This document shows, one piece after another, positions 1-5,629 of a stretch of 7,163 nt of DNA. The first letter of the stretch is position 1. Each line of letters begins with the position of its first letter. Position numbers and translations under genes: made by a program. This DNA comes from Bacillaceae bacterium (GTDB taxonomy: Bacteria; Bacillota; Bacilli; Bacillales; Amphibacillaceae): positions 1 through 7,163 of the forward strand of contig JASLIE010000196.1 of the NCBI GenBank assembly GCA_030152985.1, given 5' to 3'. A model generated the notes under the pieces. The model was not told where the DNA came from, made no database searches, and was given only the letters and a program-made list of their open reading frames with translations.

Positions 1-626
1 AAACCATTAGGTGTATTTCCCATCGTAAAAATATCGGCTTCTAAATCGGCAAAAAGATGTGGTGCTAGCGATGAGGTTGCACCATTTGCACAATCGAGCG
101 CTATACTAATCCCCGAAAAGTCATCTTCAATCGTTTCTTTTAGATAGGATAAATACTTCTGTGTTCCTTCAAAATAATCATCCACACTACCGATTTCTTC
201 ACCAATTGGTCTTGCTAATTCATCTTCGGCATCTAAGAGACGCTCAATTTCATACTCTTCTTCATCTGTTAACTTAAAACCACTTGGACCAAATAATTTA
301 ATCCCATTATCCTCAACTGGGTTATGTGATGCGGATACCATCACACCAAGTGCTGCATTCATCGTTTTGGTTAAATATGCGACTCCAGGCGTTGAAATAA
401 CTCCTAAACGCATGACATCAACGCCAACTGACAAATAACCTGCAATCAGCGCAGCTTCAAACATATGGCCGGAAATACGCGAATCCTGACCAATCAAAAC
501 TTTAGCATCCTCTTTTCCTTTAGAAAATAGAGCGCCACTTACCCTCGCCAACCTAAATGCTAATTCTGGAGTCAACCCCTCATTAGCGACTCCCCTTACG
601 CCATCCGTTCCAAAATATTTACCCAA
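1..626 (-). CDS. glmM: Phosphoglucosamine mutase GlmM, N-terminal part (cut by window edge)
   Basis: GlmM interconverts glucosamine-6-phosphate and glucosamine-1-phosphate in the cytoplasm, the step before GlmU makes UDP-GlcNAc for peptidoglycan and teichoic acids. The first 208 of roughly 450 residues are visible. The protein opens [12 protein letters not shown], the standard GlmM N-terminus, and the active-site loop MVSASHNP lies at residues 96-103 with the phosphorylated serine at position 100, as in characterised bacterial GlmM. The metal-binding and sugar-binding loops would lie beyond the left edge. The start is a TTG codon (624-626), supported by a GAGGAG ribosome binding site 8 nt upstream and by alignment of the N-terminus to the family; no ATG fits. 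It follows cdaR by 12 nt, completing the conserved cdaA-cdaR-glmM order. In Bacillus, Lactococcus and Listeria GlmM also binds CdaA and lowers its activity; that is family knowledge, not visible here. Confidence 0.97.
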   Translation of the reverse strand, partial: MGKYFGTDGVRGVANEGLTPELAFRLARVSGALFSKGKEDAKVLIGQDSRISGHMFEAALIAGYLSVGVDVMRLGVISTPGVAYLTKTMNAALGVMVSASHNPVEDNGIKLFGPSGFKLTDEEEYEIERLLDAEDELARPIGEEIGSVDDYFEGTQKYLSYLKETIEDDFSGISIALDCANGATSSLAPHLFADLEADIFTMGNTPNG

Positions 627-640
627 GTAAATCTCTCCTC
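624..640 (-). promoter_or_regulatory. glmM: Ribosome binding site and TTG start of glmM
   Basis: Read on the minus strand, GAGGAG (635-640) overlaps the cdaR stop codon and sits 8 nt before the TTG start (624-626). The spacing matches that of the other genes in the window and fixes this rare start codon. The overlap with the upstream stop suggests translational coupling of cdaR and glmM. Confidence 0.85.
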
Positions 641-1607
641 AATTAACTTTTTCTTCTTCGACTTCAATCACAACTTCTAGCTTTTGTTTTGATGATGCAA
701 TATTTTCAGGTATTTCAAGTTCTATTTGCACCGTTTTATTTTCATCTAAGCCCTCTAAATCGATGGCTTTAGTCGTTATTTCATTTACTTTATTAATATC
801 TGCTTTCTTACCGTAAATATCAATCTTTTCTACTTCAGCTTTAACCGCCTTAAGTTTATAACCTGCTTTAACCTTGCCTTTGACTGGGACTTTCACATCA
901 ACTGCTTTTGTTGGTCTTTCTACAGGAACAGTTGCTAAGACAGCTTTCGGATCAACACGCACCTTCACTTCATTTCCTTGTGTATCGTAAACATTAACAG
1001 GTACTTCACGATTTTTAATCGTTTCCTTAACATTTGCTACATCAATATAAACTTTAACAAGGGCAATCTGTTCAATCAGTGCACGTGAGCTAACAATTTT
1101 AGCTTCATCTATATTTAACTCTGGTATTCCGAGTTCATAACCTAAAGGCAATTGGTCTTCATTAATAAACTCAACATCAATTTTTTGAGTCGTTGTTGCA
1201 CGCTCTTCTATTGTCACTTCTACTTCTTTTGGATCAATATAAGCGTTTAATTCACGTGGAATATTTTCAATTTCAACCTCAACCTGATGTTTCCCCTCAT
1301 TTAACTCTAATAAATCTAAGAAGACTGTAAAGTTTTTCTGACGAACAACAGGCGTTAAGACGCTTGGCATTCCTTCAAGTGACACTGTGACCGTTTCTGG
1401 TGCACCTGTTACGACATAGTTCTCACTATCGAGTCGAATATCAACAGGCACATTCTCGACAATCTCTGATTCTTTTTGTGAACCTGGCACAATTGAACTC
1501 TCATTTTGAGTTGTTTCTGTTTCAATTGTGACAAACAAATACAACATAATTGCAAATATGAGTGAGACGATTCGGACAAACCATTTACTTTGAAATAAAT
1601 TATCCAT
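639..1607 (-). CDS. cdaR: CdaR (YbbR-domain) membrane-anchored regulator of diadenylate cyclase CdaA
   Basis: CdaR is the partner and modulator of the diadenylate cyclase CdaA. It is anchored by one N-terminal membrane helix with the rest outside the membrane. Residues 8-28 (KWFVRIVSLIFAIMLYLFV region) form the helix, and the rest is beta-rich YbbR repeats at about 50-134, 138-229 and 233-316. An open frame reaches an upstream ATG at 1643, but I chose the ATG at 1605-1607. It has a GAGG site 8 nt upstream, and it gives MDNLFQSKWFVRIVSLIFA, which lines up with the Bacillus CdaR start MDKFLNNRWAVKIIALLFA; the upstream alternative adds 12 unmatched residues. At 322 aa with three repeats it is shorter than the Bacillus subtilis protein (about 480 aa, four repeats). 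The last 8 nt of cdaA (ATGGATAA) are its first 8 nt, so the two genes are probably translationally coupled. Confidence 0.95.
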   Translation of the reverse strand: MDNLFQSKWFVRIVSLIFAIMLYLFVTIETETTQNESSIVPGSQKESEIVENVPVDIRLDSENYVVTGAPETVTVSLEGMPSVLTPVVRQKNFTVFLDLLELNEGKHQVEVEIENIPRELNAYIDPKEVEVTIEERATTTQKIDVEFINEDQLPLGYELGIPELNIDEAKIVSSRALIEQIALVKVYIDVANVKETIKNREVPVNVYDTQGNEVKVRVDPKAVLATVPVERPTKAVDVKVPVKGKVKAGYKLKAVKAEVEKIDIYGKKADINKVNEITTKAIDLEGLDENKTVQIELEIPENIASSKQKLEVVIEVEEEKVN

Positions 1608-2421
1608 TTTCATTGCCTCGCTTATCTTCTGGCTTTTCATCAAGTGGTTTTAGACTCGGCATTAAATTATCAATTAAAAACTGTCTTAATTGTTCCTCAT
1701 CTAAATCCCTTAATAATTCTCCTGTTTTAGTACAAGAAATTGAACCTGTTTCTTCAGATACAATAATTGTAAGTGCATCCGTTACTTCACTAATCCCCAT
1801 TGCTGCCCGATGTCGGGTTCCTAAATCTTTTGAAATAAAGGCACTTTCAGATAGCGGTAAGTAACATGCTGCTGCAACAATTTGATCTTGTTTTATAATC
1901 ACTGCCCCATCGTGTAAGGGGGTATTTGGTGTAAATATATTTGTGAGTAATTGATTGGTCAAAACACCTTCAACAGGAATCCCTGTTTCTGCATAATCAC
2001 CTATCCCTGTTTCGCGTTCAATCGTAATCAGAGCACCAATTCGGCGTTTAGCCATATACTCACATGAAGTGACAATTGAATTAATCGTTTTTTCCATTAC
2101 CTCTTCTTCAGACTTCCCACTTCGTGTGAAGATGCTTCCTCTACCTAATTGCTCAAGTGCACGTCTGAGTTCAGGTTGGAATAAAATAATAATGACCAAG
2201 AACCCCCAAAGTATGGCCTGGTTTGTTAGCCACTGAATGGTATGGAGATTAAATACACTACTCAAGATCCAAACGACAACTACAACAAAGATTCCTTTAA
2301 GTAGTTGAATCGCTTTTGTACCTCGTATAACCATAATTAATTTATATAAAACATACCAGACAAGAGCAATATCGACTCCAATCCTTAATAAATTAATTAT
2401 ATTAAATCCCTCATCTAGCAT
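1600..2421 (-). CDS. cdaA: Membrane diadenylate cyclase CdaA (c-di-AMP synthase)
   Basis: CdaA condenses two ATP into cyclic di-AMP, the second messenger that controls potassium and osmolyte transport and cell-wall homeostasis in Firmicutes. The 273-aa protein has the usual layout: three membrane helices (about 9-31, 40-58 and 66-82), a short linker, then the DAC domain at about 100-255. Both catalytic signatures are intact: DGA at 171-173 (within PLHDGAVII) and RHR at 203-205 (within GTRHRAAMG). Length and motif positions match Listeria and Bacillus CdaA, so it should be active. The tail from about 258 is charged and poorly conserved. The ATG has AAAGGA 9 nt upstream. It is the first gene of the cdaA-cdaR-glmM operon, has its own promoter about 35-40 nt upstream, and overlaps cdaR by 8 nt. 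The DisA and CdaS types are excluded by the three N-terminal helices and the cdaR neighbour. Confidence 0.98.
   Translation of the reverse strand: MLDEGFNIINLLRIGVDIALVWYVLYKLIMVIRGTKAIQLLKGIFVVVVVWILSSVFNLHTIQWLTNQAILWGFLVIIILFQPELRRALEQLGRGSIFTRSGKSEEEVMEKTINSIVTSCEYMAKRRIGALITIERETGIGDYAETGIPVEGVLTNQLLTNIFTPNTPLHDGAVIIKQDQIVAAACYLPLSESAFISKDLGTRHRAAMGISEVTDALTIIVSEETGSISCTKTGELLRDLDEEQLRQFLIDNLMPSLKPLDEKPEDKRGNENG
1605..1619 (-). promoter_or_regulatory. cdaR: Ribosome binding site deciding the cdaR start
   Basis: GAGG (1616-1619) lies 8 nt before the ATG at 1605-1607, inside the end of cdaA. A nearby in-frame ATG two codons earlier is only 2 nt from this site, too close to use it, and the most upstream ATG at 1643 has no comparable site. 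This favours the 322-residue product. Confidence 0.7.
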
Positions 2422-2455
2422 GCGTTCACATCCTTTTTAATTTCACAGTTAATTT

Positions 2456-2464
2456 ATTATACCA
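2456..2464 (-). promoter_or_regulatory. Extended -10 promoter of the cdaA-cdaR-glmM operon
   Basis: The minus strand reads TGGTATAAT: a perfect TATAAT (2456-2461) preceded by the TG of an extended -10 element. No good TTGACA-like hexamer is found 16-18 nt further upstream, which fits extended -10 promoters that depend little on a -35 box. Transcription would start near 2449, giving a leader of roughly 28 nt that contains the cdaA ribosome binding site. The element lies just downstream of the mvaK2 terminator. The start site is inferred, not measured. Confidence 0.75.
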
Positions 2465-2484
2465 TATTCTAACTCCAGCTTTCT

Positions 2485-2526
2485 ACATTAAAAATAAAAG
2501 CTACTAAAGACTCATTTAGTAGCTTT
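2485..2526 (-). terminator. Intrinsic terminator of the mevalonate operon
   Basis: A perfect 12-bp inverted repeat (arms 2497-2508 and 2515-2526, AAAGCTACTAAA and its complement) encloses a 6-nt loop. On the minus strand it is followed by the T-rich run TTTTATTTTTAA. The right arm overlaps the mvaK2 stop codon by 2 nt, so the hairpin forms immediately as the gene ends. On the plus strand the downstream T-run is short and interrupted, so it should work mainly in the minus direction, separating the mevalonate genes from cdaA. Confidence 0.93.
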
Positions 2527-3598
2527 ACTTATAATAAATATCTAAATTTAGGGGTTGAATACCTTCGTTTTTCCACGCCTGTTTAACTTTAGGTACCTTT
2601 AAAGGTTGTGTAAAAAAGGCGATCCCACAGTCACCGCCACCCGCACCTGATAACTTACCTGCTCCTTCGTTTTCTCGAGCAAGTTTACTTAAACGATTAA
2701 GCGCTGGAGTTTCGATATTCACATTTGCTTGGCGTCCAAGTTCTGCAAGTGCCCGCCTGTTTTTATTTAGATTGGTATAAATTAAGTCTTTATTTCCTGT
2801 CTCAATCCCTTGGACAAATCCTGCGACAGCTGACTCACTTTCTTTAATAAAGGCCCAGTATTTATCTGGATTTAATTCTTTTAACTTTTTTATTTCACTG
2901 ACTAAACTTTTAGTAGATGCCGGACTTCCCGTCCAACCGACTGCTAAGTACAATTCATCTACTTCTTTCAACTGAGCGATCGATAAATACTCCCAAAAAA
3001 CTTCAATAACACTCAGTAAATTAGGGGCTGAATGATACTTATCTAAAAGCCATTCTGCTTGAAATGATTTATACAAGATTAATCCACCGTAAGCTGATGC
3101 TGCCACATCCGCTCCCGAACCATTCCCTTGGGTTTTAACATGGGCGAGAGCAGCGAGTTTGAAAACAATTAAGGGTGCGGGTTTTTTCGGCAAGAAATAT
3201 GTCAAAACTGCTTCAACTACACTTGTGACAACAGCAGCACTCGAGCCAAGGCCGTACTTTTTACCCGACTTATCATCTAATTCACTACGAACAGAAATCT
3301 CGATTGGTGAAACTTTAATTCCTTTTTCATATAAATATGTATAAGTAATTTCAAGTGCCGATTCAACAAATCGAGTCCCATTATTACGTTTCTTCATAGA
3401 AAATTTATTTTGATAATGTGAGAACTTTAAATTATACATATTAAAATTAACAAGATGTAATTTATTAACAGGCGCCTTTTTTACCTTTGTGTAAACAAAT
3501 CGGTTAACCGCCATAACAACGAGCTGTTGATTCGGCTCGAGAACAGCAAATTCACCTGCTACCATTAATTTACCTGGGGTTTTAATGCTTACCTTCAC
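2525..3598 (-). CDS. mvaK2: Phosphomevalonate kinase (GHMP kinase family)
   Basis: This enzyme phosphorylates 5-phosphomevalonate to 5-diphosphomevalonate with ATP. Numbering from the chosen start, the GHMP kinase motifs are in order: KTPGKLMVAGEFAVLEP at about 6-22, the ATP-binding loop KKYGLGSSAAV at 113-123, a GNGSGADVAAS stretch at 158-168 whose aspartate (164) is in the conserved active-site position, and the C-terminal glycine loop LSGAGGGDCGIAFF at 316-329. The GDCG ending of that loop is characteristic of phosphomevalonate kinase and separates it from mevalonate kinase. Length (357 aa) is usual for the bacterial family. The frame reaches an earlier GTG at 3605-3607, but the GTG at 3596-3598 is preferred because GAGGAG lies 8 nt before it, whereas that site abuts the earlier GTG. 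It follows mvaD by 5 nt and is the last gene of the operon. Confidence 0.95.
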   Translation of the reverse strand: MKVSIKTPGKLMVAGEFAVLEPNQQLVVMAVNRFVYTKVKKAPVNKLHLVNFNMYNLKFSHYQNKFSMKKRNNGTRFVESALEITYTYLYEKGIKVSPIEISVRSELDDKSGKKYGLGSSAAVVTSVVEAVLTYFLPKKPAPLIVFKLAALAHVKTQGNGSGADVAASAYGGLILYKSFQAEWLLDKYHSAPNLLSVIEVFWEYLSIAQLKEVDELYLAVGWTGSPASTKSLVSEIKKLKELNPDKYWAFIKESESAVAGFVQGIETGNKDLIYTNLNKNRRALAELGRQANVNIETPALNRLSKLARENEGAGKLSGAGGGDCGIAFFTQPLKVPKVKQAWKNEGIQPLNLDIYYK

Positions 3599-3612
3599 CA
3601 AGCTCACTCCTC
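3596..3612 (-). promoter_or_regulatory. mvaK2: Ribosome binding site and GTG start of mvaK2, embedded in the end of mvaD
   Basis: GAGGAG (3607-3612) is also the two final glutamate codons of mvaD. The mvaD stop TGA (3604-3606) follows directly, and the GTG start lies 8 nt from the site. A TTG one codon upstream (3599-3601) is a possible alternative at 5 nt. The arrangement points to translational coupling and decides between the competing starts. Confidence 0.65.
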
Positions 3613-4587
3613 TATATAAGAAATGCCTGCTCCGACTTTACTGACAATCACATCTGTTACATCTTCTGTTTCTTTTAAGGCCTTTAAAACCTTTTCTTCA
3701 TCCTTAGGTAGATAAAGTACCTTTACATTAGGTCCTGCATCGATAGTAAAGTAAGCAGGAACTCCTTGCTTGCGTAAAGCCCTAACCGTTTGCATAACGC
3801 GCATAGTTGCATCCGTCCAATAAGTAAAAGGCGGAGTCGCTGCAAGCGTTGTTGCATGCATTTTAAGACAATTAGCCTCTGCAACTTGACCTACTAGCTC
3901 AAAATCACGCGCTTCAATTCCCGCTTTAATATCAGTTAGATCTTTTGGTATTCCCGCTAACCATCCCTCATAAAAAAGTGACGTATCGACAGTGCGTTTC
4001 ATACCCACCCGGCTTGAAACATCTTTTTCTGTTTCAGTTAATACAACAGCTGCAACACGAATATCCCAGTGGTCTTGTGGCTTGATTTCAAGGGCGAATG
4101 AATCTGATCCATCTTCCTTTTCACCCATCTCCCACTCAACAAAGCCACCATAAATTGAGCGACAGGCCGAACCTGAACCTTGTCGTGTTAATCTTGATAA
4201 CTCTTCTTTTGATAAATCCTTACCCGCAGCTTTTGTTGCAGCTGCTGCTAAGGCAGCAAAACCTGAGGCTGACGAGGCAAAGCCTGCTGCAGTCGGCACT
4301 TCATTTAGTGAATCTACTTTTGCGTAAAGCTCGCCAATTTGAGTATAGTCTCTAATTTTATCAAGATACTCTGTCACACGCTTATAAGCCTCGCCTTCAA
4401 CGGGTTCACCATCTAAAATAAACGCATCCTGCTCAAGACTTGAATCAAACTCAACTGTTGTTTGAGTATAAAAACCATCTAAGGTCACAGAAAGACTATT
4501 ATTTGTTGGTAAAATAAGCTCATCGTTCCGTTTTCCCCAGTATTTAATTAAGGCAATATTTGTATGTGCTTTCGCTGTTGCTTTCAT
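3604..4587 (-). CDS. mvaD: Diphosphomevalonate decarboxylase
   Basis: This enzyme uses ATP to decarboxylate and dehydrate 5-diphosphomevalonate to isopentenyl diphosphate, the last step of the mevalonate route. The 327-aa protein carries the family signatures in order: NIALIKYWGKRN at 10-21, PTNNSLSVTLD at 27-37, the phosphate loop PTAAGFASSASGFAALAAA at about 98-116, RQGSGSACRSIYGGFVEW at 135-152 with the conserved arginine 143, and TIDAGPNV at 281-288. In that last motif aspartate 283 matches the catalytic aspartate of the family. The ATG has AAAGGAG 7 nt upstream. It is separated from mvaK1 by 73 nt containing a strong hairpin, the only sizeable gap inside this operon. Its final codons provide the ribosome binding site of mvaK2. 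Confidence 0.98.
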   Translation of the reverse strand: MKATAKAHTNIALIKYWGKRNDELILPTNNSLSVTLDGFYTQTTVEFDSSLEQDAFILDGEPVEGEAYKRVTEYLDKIRDYTQIGELYAKVDSLNEVPTAAGFASSASGFAALAAAATKAAGKDLSKEELSRLTRQGSGSACRSIYGGFVEWEMGEKEDGSDSFALEIKPQDHWDIRVAAVVLTETEKDVSSRVGMKRTVDTSLFYEGWLAGIPKDLTDIKAGIEARDFELVGQVAEANCLKMHATTLAATPPFTYWTDATMRVMQTVRALRKQGVPAYFTIDAGPNVKVLYLPKDEEKVLKALKETEDVTDVIVSKVGAGISYIEE

Positions 4588-4617
4588 TGATCTGCTCCTT
4601 TTTTCTCTACTTTAAGA

Positions 4618-4655
4618 AAACTTAAGAAGCCGATTCTTATCGACCCCTTAAGTTT
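4618..4655 (-). other. Strong hairpin in the mvaK1-mvaD intercistronic gap
   Basis: Transcribed from the minus strand, this element folds into a 17-bp stem with a 4-nt AAGA loop (arms 4639-4655 and 4618-4634). All 17 positions pair, three as G-U wobbles. It starts 5 nt after the mvaK1 stop codon. The sequence after it, TCTTAAAG, gives only a short, broken U-run, so it is a weak terminator at best. It could be an attenuator, a 3'-end stabiliser or an RNase processing site that changes the ratio of mvaK1 to mvaD. G-U pairing makes it a feature of the minus-strand RNA in particular. Confidence 0.7.
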
Positions 4656-4660
4656 CTCCT

Positions 4661-5629
4661 TTAATAGCCTGTACTTAATGCAAATGGCCACACTTCATGT
4701 GCCCCTGATTTTTTCAGGCGTTCTGTTATTTGTTTCGAATGGAGTTCATTTTTAGCCAGGGCTATAATACACCCTCCATGCCCTCCACCTGTTAGTTTCG
4801 CACCTAGTGCACCTTCATCTAAAGCCGATTGAATCAACTTGTTCAAGCCAGTGTCACTGACTCCCAAAGAGACTAGCTCTTTTTGTGCTTCGTTCAATAA
4901 ATAACCTAACAACTGTTTACTAGACGCCTCGAGCGCATCACGAACTTGATGTGTAATATCACCTAAACGGTCCATTGTCGCTTGAATTTTTTCAGGTGCC
5001 TTTTTAAACAGTTCAGACACAGCATCAATTGCTGTTTTCGTATTTGCTTCACGGCCTGAGTCTGCAACGACAAAATAAAACTCACCATTTGGCTCAATAT
5101 AGTCAATTGTTTCTTCTTTTTTAAACCAAACAGGACTTTTAGCATTCACAGTTAATGGATCGATGCCACTTGGCGAACCATGAGCGTGTGTCTCTGCAAT
5201 ATTAGCCAAATAAAGTAGTTTTTGATCATTATAAGGCTGATCTGCATAAGTAAAGAGTGATTTAATAATTGCAATCGCTACAGAGGCACTTGAACCAAGT
5301 CCTTTACCTGGTGGAATTGTTGATTCAACACGAATAAGTAAGTTTTTATGTGGTAAGCCTAACATATCTAATGTATGTTCAATCGTATTAACAACACCAA
5401 ATAAGGATTCAGGCGCATCTTTTAATTTACCGCTATAAAGTGTGCTTTCTAAATAAATATCGCCATCTATTTCTTCTACACTTGATTCGACACCGATAAG
5501 TGGAAAAGGAATAGCTATTGCCGGTTGACCATGTACAACCGCATGTTCGCCTACTAAAATTAATTTACTGTGCGCATTACCTGTTGCTGTCTTTTCTTTG
5601 ATAGGTATTACTAATTTTTCAGCCGTCAT
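4661..5629 (-). CDS. mvaK1: Mevalonate kinase (GHMP kinase family)
   Basis: Mevalonate kinase converts mevalonate to 5-phosphomevalonate with ATP. The 322-aa protein shows all GHMP motifs: SKLILVGEHAVVHGQPAIA at 21-39 with the conserved lysine 22 and glutamate 28; PPGKGLGSSASVAIA at 106-120 as the ATP phosphate loop; HGSPSGIDPLTV at 150-161 with the catalytic aspartate 157; and KLTGGGHGGCIIAL at 278-291. The VGEHAVVHG segment and the GIDP motif identify mevalonate kinase among the GHMP enzymes. The ATG shares an ATGA overlap with the stop of mvaA, and a strong AAAGGAG 8 nt upstream lies inside the end of mvaA. No other start is plausible; the first 18 residues precede the conserved core and may be a flexible tail. 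Feedback inhibition by diphosphomevalonate is known for the streptococcal enzyme but cannot be judged here. Confidence 0.97.
   Translation of the reverse strand: MTAEKLVIPIKEKTATGNAHSKLILVGEHAVVHGQPAIAIPFPLIGVESSVEEIDGDIYLESTLYSGKLKDAPESLFGVVNTIEHTLDMLGLPHKNLLIRVESTIPPGKGLGSSASVAIAIIKSLFTYADQPYNDQKLLYLANIAETHAHGSPSGIDPLTVNAKSPVWFKKEETIDYIEPNGEFYFVVADSGREANTKTAIDAVSELFKKAPEKIQATMDRLGDITHQVRDALEASSKQLLGYLLNEAQKELVSLGVSDTGLNKLIQSALDEGALGAKLTGGGHGGCIIALAKNELHSKQITERLKKSGAHEVWPFALSTGY

Noticed and set aside
1562..1864. Plus-strand open frame of 100 codons opposite cdaR/cdaA
   Set aside because: It lies wholly antisense to two well-identified genes, has no recognisable domain and no ribosome binding site; it is a shadow frame.
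3159..3344. Plus-strand open frame of 61 codons inside mvaK2
   Set aside because: Antisense to the mvaK2 ATP-binding region; low-complexity sequence without family similarity.
4098..4355. Plus-strand open frame of 85 codons inside mvaD
   Set aside because: Leucine-rich product typical of the complement of alanine- and serine-rich coding DNA; antisense to the conserved phosphate loop of MvaD.
4618..4655. Hairpin between mvaK1 and mvaD as a full intrinsic terminator
   Set aside because: The following run TCTTAAAG is not a proper U-tract and I see no clear promoter for mvaD in the remaining gap, so complete termination would leave mvaD and mvaK2 unexpressed.
4963..5145. Minus-strand open frame of 60 codons inside mvaK1
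   Set aside because: Same strand but another frame of mvaK1; lysine-rich product without a plausible start or domain.
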